Shown here: piece after piece, positions 53,931 through 62,939 of the stretch
How positions within the stretch are numbered: position 1 is the first letter of the stretch
How the letters are laid out: each line of letters begins with the position of its first letter
DNA from: Mycobacterium attenuatum
GTDB taxonomy: Bacteria > Actinomycetota > Actinomycetes > Mycobacteriales > Mycobacteriaceae
Reading direction: 5' to 3'
Length of the DNA: 64,000 nucleotides
Assembly: GCF_900566085.1 (NCBI RefSeq)
Contig: NZ_UPHT01000150.1
Span: 52,217 to 116,216 of the forward strand
Made by a program: the position numbers and the translations under genes
Notes under the pieces: model-generated
The model's input: only the letters and a program-made list of their open reading frames with translations
Database searches by the model: none
Told to the model about the DNA's origin: nothing

Positions 53931-54536
53931 TCAGGTGATGTCGCCATCCACGTAGCGTTGCAGGTTGGGCGCTATCGCGGCGAGCACCTCGTCCTCCGAC
54001 ATCGACGCGATGGGTTCGATCCGCCAGACGTAGCGCAGCAGCGCCAAGCCAATGAGCTGGCTGGAGATCAAGCTGCTGCGGCGCAGCCGCTCGACCTCGT
54101 CGTCACCCAGGGTTGATTCTCCGATCAGGCCGCGTTCGACGACCATCCGCAACTTGTCGCGCGTCTTGGTTTCATGGGCGGCGGTCAGCACCACCGCCCG
54201 CAGAATGGGGCCGACCTCTTCGTCGGTCCAGTTCTGCATCACGTTGCGCAGCAGCTGCTTACCCAGCTGGTCTCGTGGCGCGTCCCAGGTTTTGGCGACC
54301 GAGTCGAGCCACTTCTGCGGCGGCGCGGTGGCCGCGTCGAGCAGGCCTTCCTTGGAGCCGAAGTAGTGGTAGATCAGCGCCGGGTCGACGTCGGCGGCAC
54401 GGGCGACGGCGCGAATCGCCGTGCCGGCCCAGCCGTGTTCGGCGAACTCGTCGCGGGCCGCGGTGAGGATGCGCGCCGCCAGCACGCCGCGTTCGTCGCG
54501 GGGGCCGGGGGTGCCGGATCGTGTCGCCACAGTCAC
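53931..54536 (-). CDS. TetR-family repressor
   Basis: 201 residues. N-terminal helix-turn-helix: AARILTAARDEFAEHGWAGTAIRAVARAADVDPALIYHYFGSKEGLLDAA; the C-terminal ligand domain (DUF1956-like end) follows. It is divergent from a CocE/NonD hydrolase gene, across a perfect 18-bp palindrome. It probably represses both genes and is released by the hydrolase substrate or its product. Confidence 0.93.
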   Translation of the reverse strand: MTVATRSGTPGPRDERGVLAARILTAARDEFAEHGWAGTAIRAVARAADVDPALIYHYFGSKEGLLDAATAPPQKWLDSVAKTWDAPRDQLGKQLLRNVMQNWTDEEVGPILRAVVLTAAHETKTRDKLRMVVERGLIGESTLGDDEVERLRRSSLISSQLIGLALLRYVWRIEPIASMSEDEVLAAIAPNLQRYVDGDIT

Positions 54537-54562
54537 ACCATACCCGTGAAATTTCCTCTTGC

Positions 54563-54580
54563 GTTGAAACTAGTTTCAAC
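54563..54580. promoter_or_regulatory. TetR operator candidate
   Basis: Perfect palindrome GTTGAAACTAGTTTCAAC in the 57-bp space between the TetR gene and the hydrolase. A further GTGAAAC half-site follows. Confidence 0.82.
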
Positions 54581-54593
54581 TTAGCGTGAAACT

Positions 54594-56306
54594 ATGACGA
54601 GCACGCTCAACGGTCCCCAGACCACCGGCCGGCAGTACCGGAACCTCAGCGAGCCGCGGTACACCGTGCGCACCGACGCCAATGCGGCGATCACGGTCCG
54701 CGACGGCACCACCTTGCTGGCCGATGTGCACCGGCCCGATTCCGACGGCCGCTTCCCCGCGCTGCTGGCCGCTTCCCCCTACCCGAGGCAGATGCAGGAC
54801 TTCGGCGCACCCGCCGGCTTCATCGAGGCCGGCGCGACGGCCTTCTGGGTTCCGCGCGGCTACACCCACGTCATCGCCAACTTGCGGGGAACCTGCGGAT
54901 CCGGCGGAACTTTCACCCTCTTCGACGCACAGGAGCGTCGCGATCTCTACGACGTTGTCGAGTGGATCGCCCAACAAGACTGGTGCGACGGCAATGTCGG
55001 CATGATCGGCATCAGCTACTTCGCAATGAGCCAGCTCGAGGCGGCCGTCGAGCGTCCGCCGCACCTCAAGGCGATCTTTCCCCTTGCGGTGACCGCGGAC
55101 CTCTACGAGGGAGCCAGCCATCACGGTCTGCTGAGTTCGTCTTTCGTCACCCCGTTCCTGGCGATGACCGGCCTGACGTCGGAGCGCAGCGACAAGCTTT
55201 GGCGCAGCAGGCCGGTCGACCTGGCTCGCCGAGTGCTCAACAGCCCACGGATCCATAAGAAATTCGAAACCTCGAACGGCGAGTCAGCGCTCGCCATGCT
55301 CCGCCAACTCCTTCGGCTGCCGCACAATCCGCATCCATGGGACGAGCTCTGGCTCGACGCCGCGGTCAGGCACCCGCACCGTGACGAGTGGTGGCAGAAG
55401 CGAAACCTGTTGCCGTTACTGAAGGAAATCGACATTCCGGTGTACCTCGGCTGCGACTGGGAGAACGTGCCCTTACACCTTCCGTCGACGTTTGCGGCGT
55501 GGAATGCATTGTCGGACAACGCGTGTGTACGAATGGGCATGCTCGGCAAGTTCGGCCTGACGTGGCCCTGGGAAAGCATGCACCTGGAAGCGCTGGCCTG
55601 GTACGACCATTGGCTGAAGGGCCGCGACACCGGAATCCTCGATGGGCCGCCCATCCGCTATTTCCTGCCCGGCGCGAACGAGTGGCGTACCGCCGAGTCC
55701 TGGCCGCCCGCGGCGGCGCCACACCGCGAACTCGCCCTATGCGCCGACGGCGACTTGCGGGAGGACGAGGGCCAGCCGGGCAGCCGCGAATTCATGGTCC
55801 TGGGTTCGGGACTGGGCCGCGTCAAGCCCAGCGCGATCGATCCGCCGTCGATGCTGACGTGGACCGGCATCCCGGTAAGCGAGGTCCTTGATGTCGTCGG
55901 CGACATCGAACTGCGCCTGGTGGCATCGGCGACGGCGATCGATACCGCATGGATGGTCACGCTGCAGGACGTAGCCCCGGATGGCCAGACCACCGATGTG
56001 ACAGCAGGATGGCTGCGCGCCAGCCTTCGCGAGGTCGACGAAGCGGGCAGCCGACCTGGGGCGCCGGCGCTGCCGTGCACTAACCCCCAGGGGATACCGG
56101 TAGGCCAAGACGTCGTGTATCGAATCCCGTTGGTGCCCAATGCTCGGCGCTTCAAGAAGGGGCACCGCATCCGGCTCGTGCTCACCAGCGACGATCAGGA
56201 CCCGTCGGTGCCGGCCATCATGGGTTTCCGACACGCCGCCGTCGGCGCCAGCAGCCTCAACACCGTGCGATCGTCATCACGGCTGCTGCTCCCGGTACTT
56301 GGCTAG
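54594..56306 (+). CDS. CocE/NonD-type alpha/beta hydrolase (X-Pro dipeptidyl-peptidase family)
   Basis: 570 residues. The nucleophile is in GMIGISYFAMSQ (GxSYxG-like, with Ala in place of Gly), preceded by NLRGTCGSGGTF and WIAQQDWCDGNVG. The C-terminal jelly-roll domain contains LTWTGIPVSEVLDVVGDIELRLVASATAIDTAW. These enzymes hydrolyse esters or amides such as cocaine, glutaryl-7-ACA or X-Pro substrates. Regulated by the neighbouring TetR. No signal peptide. Confidence 0.92.
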   Translation: MTSTLNGPQTTGRQYRNLSEPRYTVRTDANAAITVRDGTTLLADVHRPDSDGRFPALLAASPYPRQMQDFGAPAGFIEAGATAFWVPRGYTHVIANLRGTCGSGGTFTLFDAQERRDLYDVVEWIAQQDWCDGNVGMIGISYFAMSQLEAAVERPPHLKAIFPLAVTADLYEGASHHGLLSSSFVTPFLAMTGLTSERSDKLWRSRPVDLARRVLNSPRIHKKFETSNGESALAMLRQLLRLPHNPHPWDELWLDAAVRHPHRDEWWQKRNLLPLLKEIDIPVYLGCDWENVPLHLPSTFAAWNALSDNACVRMGMLGKFGLTWPWESMHLEALAWYDHWLKGRDTGILDGPPIRYFLPGANEWRTAESWPPAAAPHRELALCADGDLREDEGQPGSREFMVLGSGLGRVKPSAIDPPSMLTWTGIPVSEVLDVVGDIELRLVASATAIDTAWMVTLQDVAPDGQTTDVTAGWLRASLREVDEAGSRPGAPALPCTNPQGIPVGQDVVYRIPLVPNARRFKKGHRIRLVLTSDDQDPSVPAIMGFRHAAVGASSLNTVRSSSRLLLPVLG

Positions 56307-56618
56307 TAGCCCGCGAGCGTAATCGCGGCCAAAAGTCTCGCGTGGATTCGCCGTGTCGTAGCCTTCGCGCCTCAGCAATTCCGCGGCGCTATTCCTGCCG
56401 CGCTGCTACCACCCGGGGGCAAATGACAGCGGCCAAAGCAGTTTTCGAGCGTCACGTCGGCGACGTCATATTTTAGCCCGCAAGGCCGGCCAATAGCGCG
56501 GCATCGAGTGAATGCGGCAAATATAAAGATTTCATGGCGGTTTCGGTTGAACGAAGATACGGCAGCTTCAGAAGTTGATCATCACCATTGTGATTGACTC
56601 AGCTATAGCGTTGCCCAG
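56307..56618. other. Intergenic region before the cellulase
   Basis: 312 bp without a gene. A short inverted repeat ATCAC-CATT-GTGAT (56581-56594) lies about 25 bp before the cellulase ATG and may be a regulator site; evidence is symmetry only. Confidence 0.5.
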
Positions 56619-58178
56619 ATGCACGGATCGAATGCCTGCGAAAGTTACTGGCGCCCAGCATTCCACGTTGTCGTGTTGGTATTCGTCATCGCTATCACCG
56701 CCGTTCTGGTTACCCCGATCGCGCATGCGGCCGCGGTAAGCGCGACGTTGGCGGTGACATCACAGTGGAATACCGGCTTTGTGGCAAACTATAAGATCGT
56801 CAACTCCGGCTCGGCGCAGCTCACCGACTGGAAGCTCGAATTCGATTTGCCAGCAGACGAATCGATAACCAATGTATGGAGCAGCAGGCTGGCACAGTCG
56901 GGAACGCACTTCGTGTTGACTCCCGAGGACTACAACCGAACGATTGCGGCCGGCGGTTCCATCAGCATTGGTTTCCAGGCCGCGCTCGCCGGCGCCTATT
57001 CGGCGCCGGCGAATTGCTTGGTCAATGGACAGCCCTGAACCGCGGGCTTGACCCCGGCGACCACGATCACAACACCGACAACCACCACAACACCGACAAC
57101 GACCAACCCGACTTCGACGCCGGGGCCTGCCGCCGCCGGCGCGGCAACCGCGACGTTGTCGGTGACCTCGCAATGGAATACCGGCTTCGTGGCCAACTAC
57201 AGCATCGCCAATCCGGGAGCCGCACAGCTGAGCGGCTGGAAGCTCGAATTCGACTTGCCAGCAGGAGAATCCATCACCAATGCGTGGAACAGCAAACTTG
57301 CTCAATCCGGCACGCATTACGTCTTGACTCCCGAGTCATACAACAGCACAATCGCACCGGGCAGTTCGGTCACCGTCGGATTTCAGGCCGCACAGACCGG
57401 CGCATACACGCCACCGACTAATTGTCTGCTCAACCGTCAGTCCTGCACCGCAGCATCGGTGTCAACCAGCCAGTCCACGACTCCCACAACCACCAGCACG
57501 ACCGGCGCGCCGAGCGGCACCCAGATCTGCGATCAGTTCGGCACGACGATGATCGCAGGTGCCTACGTGGTCCAGAACAACAGGTGGGGAAGCAGCGCCG
57601 CGCAGTGCATCAACGTCACCGCGACCGGTTTCACCATCACCAAAGAGGATGGTTCGGCCCCCACTGATGGCGCTCCGCTGTCATACCCGTCCATATACCT
57701 GGGGTGCCACTACAGCAATTGCTCGCCGGGCAGTAAGCTGCCGGTTCAGTTGAGCCAGCTCACCAGTGCTAACAGCGGCATCAGTTACGGCGACGCCAGC
57801 GGCACCTATGATGCCGCGTACGACATCTGGCTGAACCCGACACCGAAAAAGGACGGGCTCAGCCAGATGGAGATCATGATCTGGTTCAACCGCCAAGGTT
57901 CGATCCAACCGGTCGGCACCAAAGTCGGAGCGGCCGCGATCGGTGGCCGCAATTGGGATGTCCGGCAAGGAAACAACGGCAGCAACAACGTGATCTCCTA
58001 CGTCGCACCGACACCGATCAACTCCTGGAACTTCAGTGTGCTGGATTTCGTCAACGACGTCCGCAACCGGGGCACGATAACCAACTCCTGGTATCTCACC
58101 AGCATCCAGGCCGGGTTCGAGCCGTGGAGCGGCGGCATCGGGCTCGCCGTCAATTCGTTCTCGGCCACAGTCAGCTGA
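56619..58178 (+). pseudogene. Secreted endoglucanase, CBM2-CBM2-GH12, with one in-frame TGA
   Basis: A single frame of 520 codons with one stop, TGA at 57036-57038. Order: signal peptide (VLVFVIAITAVLVTPIAHA), CBM2 (VTSQWNTGFVANYKIVN...), Thr/Pro linker, second CBM2 (VTSQWNTGFVANYSIAN...), Thr/Ser linker, GH12 (QMEIMIWFNRQG carries the nucleophile Glu, FEPWSGG the acid/base). The first CBM2 ends NCLVNGQP-stop, where the second has NCLLNRQSC, so the lost residue is very likely the Cys of the domain's disulfide (TGC to TGA). The product would be one secreted CBM2, and the GH12 would lack export. M. tuberculosis also has a split GH12 cellulase (celA2a/b, from memory). Confidence 0.9.
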
Positions 58179-58515
58179 CGACTGCGGCAGCGGCCGGTCC
58201 CCGCAAAGCCGCCGCCGGCCCGGTCAGCCGCCAATCGCCTCGTCCTGGGTAGGCCAGCGCGTTGGTCTGGACCCGTCCCCGGCGCACCGACAGCGCGGCG
58301 CACCCGGCGCGGCCACGCGTCTCGGAAGACCATCCGGCATCGGACAGACCGCCCGGGGTCACGTGTGCCTGCGTCCCCTATCGACCCGATCATCGCGACC
58401 GCCCCGAGCGCCGACAAAGGTCACATGAACTTCATGTAATTAATTTTTAAGTATTTTAAGCATATTGCTCGGATCTCGCCTAAGCTGCCACTAGCGACGG
58501 CAACCACAAGGCAGC
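58179..58515. other. Intergenic promoter region of the carotenoid operon
   Basis: 337 bp without a supported gene. The last ~90 bp are AT-rich (TAATTAATTTTTAAGTATTTT near 58437) and hold a palindrome at 58423-58437. The crtE promoter is most likely here. Confidence 0.7.
58423..58437. promoter_or_regulatory. Palindrome upstream of crtE
   Basis: Perfect ACATGAA-C-TTCATGT, 79 bp before the GTG of crtE and at the edge of the AT-rich region. It may be the binding site of the carotenoid regulator (light or stress control). Confidence 0.6.
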
Positions 58516-59760
58516 GTGGCGCTGCCCGTTTCGCTACGGCACGAAGAGACACGAACAGAGAGGCATCAGCCAGTGTGTGCTAGATTTTCGCGCCAACCGG
58601 TGGTGGGCCACGCTGAACTACCGCCGACAGCCCAGCTCCCCGCGCCACCAGCGGGTGCGCCAGACCGGTCGGTGACGTCGATCCACCACCGATCCCCCGC
58701 AATTGATTCCGTTGCTTGGCGATCGGAGCTTCGGCGGGCGGTCCTGGCTGCCGTCGCAGAGTTCGTCGCGACGCGCAGTGCATCCCAACTCGACGAGTCA
58801 TCCTCGGCCGCCGCGGGCGAAATCCTGTTGGCGTTTGTCTCGAGCGGCAAATGTCTGCGGTCCACCTTCATGTACCTGGGCTGGCTGTGCGGCGCCGAGC
58901 CCAGCGCCGCGGCCTTGTCGGCCGCGGCGAGTTTGGAACTGCTGCATGCGTTTGCGTTGGTGCAGGACGATGTGATGGATCGATCAGCACAGCGGCGTGG
59001 TCGCCCGGCCGTCCATGTCCAGCTGGCCGAGTGGTATCGACATCGCGGAATGTCCGGCTCGGCAGATCGGTTCGGTGAATCCGCGGCCATCCTGCTGGGC
59101 GACGTTTGTCTCATTTGGGCCGAGCAGATGCTGCGTGAAAGCGGTGTGGCGCCGCGCCGACTGCAGCAGCTATGGCCGCGATACGACGCGATGCGCATCG
59201 AGTTGGCGGTCGGCCAGTTCGCCGACCTGGCCAACGACATCCGCGACCTGCCGCCGCTGCGAACCGTTTTGGACATCGCACGGCGCAAGTCGGGCAACTA
59301 CACCGTGCGCCGGCCGTTGGAGATGGGCGCGGCGATGGCGGACTGCGACGATCGCACGTTGGCTCAACTCGGCCTTTACGGCAGCGATGTCGGCGAAGCC
59401 TTCCAGCTGCGCGACGACCTGCTGGGAGTGTTTGGGCCGTCGGCGACCACGGGCAAGCCCAACGGAGGCGACCTGGTCGAACGTAAGGCCACCAGCGTGG
59501 TGGTGGCCGCTCATGAGATGGCCGATCCGCCGGCGCGGCGCGAGCTCGCCGCATTTGCACGTGCCGATGAGCTAGACGGTGCAGCACTGGATCGCCTGCG
59601 GACGCTGATCATCGCCACCGGGGCTGCGCAGCGCATCGAGGACATGATCTGGCGGCGCATCGAGCGTGCCCGAAAAATCCTGGATCACATCGCGATTGAC
59701 GACACTGCTCGCGCAGCGCTAGGCCACTTGGCTGATGCCTGCGTGGAGCGCAGCACGTAA
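58516..59760 (+). CDS. crtE: Geranylgeranyl diphosphate synthase CrtE
   Basis: 414 residues from GTG 58516; GTG 58573 (CARFSRQPVV) is another option. First Asp-rich motif in LLHAFALVQDDVMDRSAQRRG (DDxxD), second in EAFQLRDDLLGVFG, with KATSVVVAA near the end. It condenses isopentenyl diphosphate units to C20, the precursor of phytoene. First gene of the carotenoid operon; crtI follows after 13 bp. Confidence 0.92.
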   Translation: MALPVSLRHEETRTERHQPVCARFSRQPVVGHAELPPTAQLPAPPAGAPDRSVTSIHHRSPAIDSVAWRSELRRAVLAAVAEFVATRSASQLDESSSAAAGEILLAFVSSGKCLRSTFMYLGWLCGAEPSAAALSAAASLELLHAFALVQDDVMDRSAQRRGRPAVHVQLAEWYRHRGMSGSADRFGESAAILLGDVCLIWAEQMLRESGVAPRRLQQLWPRYDAMRIELAVGQFADLANDIRDLPPLRTVLDIARRKSGNYTVRRPLEMGAAMADCDDRTLAQLGLYGSDVGEAFQLRDDLLGVFGPSATTGKPNGGDLVERKATSVVVAAHEMADPPARRELAAFARADELDGAALDRLRTLIIATGAAQRIEDMIWRRIERARKILDHIAIDDTARAALGHLADACVERST

Positions 59761-59773
59761 AAGGAGTCCGGTG

Positions 59774-61315
59774 ATGCATACCATTCAGGGACCAACCGAT
59801 CACGTCGTGGTAATCGGCGCGGGTTTGGCGGGGCTGTCCACGGCGTTGCATCTGGCCGGCCGCGGCCGTGCCGTCACCGTGGTCGAGCGCGAAGCATGGC
59901 CGGGTGGGCGTGCCGGGCGACTCGACATCGAAGGTTACCGAATCGACACCGGGCCAACGGTTCTGACCATGCCGGACATCATCGACGACGTATTCGCCGC
60001 AGTCGGTGAAACCAGCTCTGACCGGTTGGATCTGCTTCCCGTCGAGCCGGCCTACCACGCGGTATTCGCCGACGGCAGCTCCCTTGACGTGCATTGTGAC
60101 GCCGAGCGGATGGCATCCGCCATCCACGAGTTTGCCGGTAGCCGGCAGGCCGCCGGCTACCGGCGGCTGCGAAAGTGGCTGACGCGGCTGTACCGCACCG
60201 AAATGGACGGGTTCATTGCCGCCAATTTCGATTCGCCGCTGTCGCTGCTGACGCCACAGCTGGCGCGGCTGGCGGCCATCGGCGGATTCCGCAACTGGGA
60301 CGCCAAGGTCGGGCGCTACCTGAGCGACCCGCGGTTGCGCCGGGTCTTCACCTTCCAATCGCTGTACGCCGGTGTCGCTCCGCACGATGCGTTGGCGGCG
60401 TACGCCGTTATCGCATACATGGACACCATCTCGGGCGTCTTCTTCCCCCGCGGCGGTGTCCGAGCACTACCCGATGCGCTGGCGGCCGCCGGAGCCTGCG
60501 CCGGAGTCCAGTTTCATTACCGTTGCAGCGTCACCGAACTCGAACGCAGCGGCAACCGCATCACCGCCGTGCGCACCGACCGGGAACAGCGCATACCCTG
60601 CGACGCGGTCGTGCTCACCACCGAACTACCCACGACTTACCGGTTATTGGGCCGCACCCCACGCCGCATCCGTCCGCTGCGGGCGTCGCCGTCGGCCGTC
60701 GTCGTCCACGCGGGCTGCCCCAGCGTCGCATCAGCGGATCGGGCGATGGCGCATCACACCATCCTTTTCGGGGCAGCGTGGGAGCAGACCTTCACTGACA
60801 TCATTCGCGACGGCCGGCTGATGCGGGATCCGTCGCTACTGGTCACCCGGCCGACGGCAACCGATCCGACTCTTGCCCCCACCGGCCACGACTTGTTCTA
60901 TCTGCTTGCCCCGGCACCCAACCTGGCCGCCGGAACAATCGACTGGTCCACTGCCGGCGCCCCCTATGCGGAATCGATCATCGACACCGTCGCCGACCGG
61001 CTGTTGCCGCAGCTGCGCCACGGCACCGACGTGCTCGACGTTGTCACCCCGCTGGATTGGGCACGCCGTGGCATGACGGCAGGCACACCATTCGCGCTGG
61101 CACACACATTCGGCCAGACGGGACCGTTCCGGCCGGCAAACACCCTGCGCGGCATCGACAACGCCGTCCTGGCGGGGTCGTCGACCATTCCCGGCGTCGG
61201 CGTGCCCACCACCCTCGTCTCCGGTCGGCTGGCCGCTGACCGCATCACCGGCGAGGTGAGCCGGCCTCCACGCCATTTCGACCTGAGAGCCGACACGAAA
61301 GCGCAGATATCATGA
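59774..61315 (+). CDS. crtI: Phytoene desaturase CrtI
   Basis: 513 residues from ATG 59774, with AAAGGAG upstream. FAD fold VVIGAGLAGLSTALHLAGRG, then GGRAGRLDIEGYRIDTGPTVLTMP, and the C-terminal GSSTIPGVGVPTTLVSGRLAADRI, the bacterial-type CrtI signature. It desaturates phytoene to lycopene in four steps. Its stop overlaps the crtB start by 4 bp (ATGA). Confidence 0.95.
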   Translation: MHTIQGPTDHVVVIGAGLAGLSTALHLAGRGRAVTVVEREAWPGGRAGRLDIEGYRIDTGPTVLTMPDIIDDVFAAVGETSSDRLDLLPVEPAYHAVFADGSSLDVHCDAERMASAIHEFAGSRQAAGYRRLRKWLTRLYRTEMDGFIAANFDSPLSLLTPQLARLAAIGGFRNWDAKVGRYLSDPRLRRVFTFQSLYAGVAPHDALAAYAVIAYMDTISGVFFPRGGVRALPDALAAAGACAGVQFHYRCSVTELERSGNRITAVRTDREQRIPCDAVVLTTELPTTYRLLGRTPRRIRPLRASPSAVVVHAGCPSVASADRAMAHHTILFGAAWEQTFTDIIRDGRLMRDPSLLVTRPTATDPTLAPTGHDLFYLLAPAPNLAAGTIDWSTAGAPYAESIIDTVADRLLPQLRHGTDVLDVVTPLDWARRGMTAGTPFALAHTFGQTGPFRPANTLRGIDNAVLAGSSTIPGVGVPTTLVSGRLAADRITGEVSRPPRHFDLRADTKAQIS

Positions 61316-62274
61316 TTCGCAACGAATTAGACGCCGCCGACATCCACGATTCCCGGCTGCGCGAGGCATATCGCCGCTGTCGCCGGATCAATGCCGCCCA
61401 TGGGCGCACCTTCTTCCTCGCCACCCGGCTACTGGCGCCTGACCAACGACCGCCGGTACACGCACTGTACGGTTTCGCCCGGTACGCCGACGACATCCTC
61501 GACGCAGTTGATCCCGGTCTGGGCATGGACGTTCGCGCCCAACGGCTGCAAGAACTTTCCGATCGCTTCTTCGCCGGCGCCGCCCAACCCGACCACCCAG
61601 TGCTGACCGCCGTGCGCCACACCGCACGCCGATACGACATCGATACCGAGCTATTCGAAGACTTTCTGACATCGATGCGCATGGACCTCACGGTCACCGA
61701 CTATCCCAACCGCGACGCGCTCAACGGCTACATGAGGGGCTCGGCGGAAGCGATTGGACTGCAGGTACTTCCGATCTTGGGCACCGTCGTGCCCGTCGCA
61801 GAGGCAGCCCCGTACGCCGCCGCGCTCGGTCGTGCATTCCAGCTCACGAACTTCATTCGGGATGTCGACGAGGATTTGGCGAGGGACCGGGTCTACCTGC
61901 CCGCCGACGAACTGGCCGCCGACGGCGTCGACCGGGATCTGCTGATGTGGTGTCACCGGAATCGGTGCACCGACAACCGGGTACGTAACGCCTTGGCCGC
62001 CCAGCACGCGATCACCAGGAAAACCTATCGGTTCGCAGCCGCCGGGATCGCCCTGCTGGCGCCCCGTTCCCGGCCCTGCGTGGCAACGGCTTTGACACTG
62101 TACTCAGAAATCCTCGATTGCATCGAAGACGACGATTTCGAGGTATTCAGTCACCGAGCCACCGTCGGGCAGGCACGACGGCTGCGGGTCGCCGGAGCCG
62201 GGCTGATCCAAGCCTGGCGGGTCCGCAACGGCACCCGCGATGTGTCCGGACCCGCCCAGTCGGGTGCCGCATGA
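61312..62274 (+). CDS. crtB: Phytoene synthase CrtB
   Basis: 320 residues. YGFARYADDILDA is the first and LTNFIRDVDEDLARDRVYLPADEL the second Asp-rich motif of the squalene/phytoene synthase family. It joins two C20 units to phytoene. It overlaps crtI and crtYc by 4 bp each (ATGA), so the four genes are tightly coupled. Confidence 0.95.
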   Translation: MIRNELDAADIHDSRLREAYRRCRRINAAHGRTFFLATRLLAPDQRPPVHALYGFARYADDILDAVDPGLGMDVRAQRLQELSDRFFAGAAQPDHPVLTAVRHTARRYDIDTELFEDFLTSMRMDLTVTDYPNRDALNGYMRGSAEAIGLQVLPILGTVVPVAEAAPYAAALGRAFQLTNFIRDVDEDLARDRVYLPADELAADGVDRDLLMWCHRNRCTDNRVRNALAAQHAITRKTYRFAAAGIALLAPRSRPCVATALTLYSEILDCIEDDDFEVFSHRATVGQARRLRVAGAGLIQAWRVRNGTRDVSGPAQSGAA

Positions 62275-62594
62275 GCGATCACTGGCAATACCTGCTGCTG
62301 CTGGGCGCCTGCCTGGCGATCACCGCACCGCTGGAGTTTTTCGGCAGCGGCGTCTACCGGCAGCCGCTGCGGCTGCTGAACGCGGTGCTGCCGGTCGCGG
62401 CGGTGTTCCTGATCTGGGACGAAGTGGCTGTCGCAGCCGGGGTGTGGAGATACGACGCGCGCTACATCAGCGGCCTGACCGTGCCGTTTCGGGTTCCGAT
62501 CGAAGAAGTGCTGTTCTTTGTGGTGATCCCGATTTGCGGGCTGCTGACCTACAACGCGGTCAGCACGATTCTCGATTGGCGCACCCGGCGATGA
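62271..62594 (+). CDS. crtYc: Lycopene cyclase subunit CrtYc
   Basis: 107 residues from ATG 62271, three hydrophobic helices, with WDEVAVAAGVWRYDARYISGLTVPFRVPIEEVLFF; the PxE(E) motif PIEEVLFF is characteristic of the heterodimeric lycopene cyclases. It acts in the membrane with CrtYd to make beta-carotene ends. Overlaps both neighbours by 4 bp. Confidence 0.93.
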   Translation: MSDHWQYLLLLGACLAITAPLEFFGSGVYRQPLRLLNAVLPVAAVFLIWDEVAVAAGVWRYDARYISGLTVPFRVPIEEVLFFVVIPICGLLTYNAVSTILDWRTRR

Positions 62595-62902
62595 CCGGGC
62601 TGGGATACACCCTTCCGGCCGTGCTGGCCGTGGCGGCGGTCGGTGGATTGGAATTGGCGCTCTTGCGCACTGGCGTGTTCCGGCGTCCGGCGTACTGGTT
62701 GTCGATGCTGATCGTGCTGGGATTTCAGGTCCCGGTCGACGGCTGGCTGACCAAACTCAGCTCGCCGATCGTCAGCTATGACAAACACCAAACGACGGGT
62801 CTGCGGTTCCCGTTCGACATCCCGGTCGAAGATTTCCTGTTCGGCTTCGCCATGGTCACCGCCGTTCTGCTGCTGTGGGAGCGCCGGCGAGCACGTCGAT
62901 GA
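62591..62902 (+). CDS. crtYd: Lycopene cyclase subunit CrtYd
   Basis: 103 residues from ATG 62591, with three helices and the partner motif DIPVEDFLFGFAMV (PxE). Together with CrtYc it forms the heterodimeric lycopene beta-cyclase. The start overlaps crtYc by 4 bp. The gene ends 37 bp before the MmpL start. Confidence 0.93.
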   Translation: MTGLGYTLPAVLAVAAVGGLELALLRTGVFRRPAYWLSMLIVLGFQVPVDGWLTKLSSPIVSYDKHQTTGLRFPFDIPVEDFLFGFAMVTAVLLLWERRRARR

Positions 62903-62939
62903 CGCCGCCATCGGCTAGATCACCTGGAGGACGCCGCAC

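Noticed and set aside
53742..54116. Plus-strand ORF through the 10-bp repeat
   Set aside because: Its His-rich look comes from the repeat and the opposite His-rich frame; no start signal and it lies over TetR.
62240..62902. Single 220-codon frame across crtYc and crtYd
   Set aside because: Its first ~115 codons are the shadow of crtB/crtYc; the real crtYd begins at ATG 62591 with the ATGA overlap.
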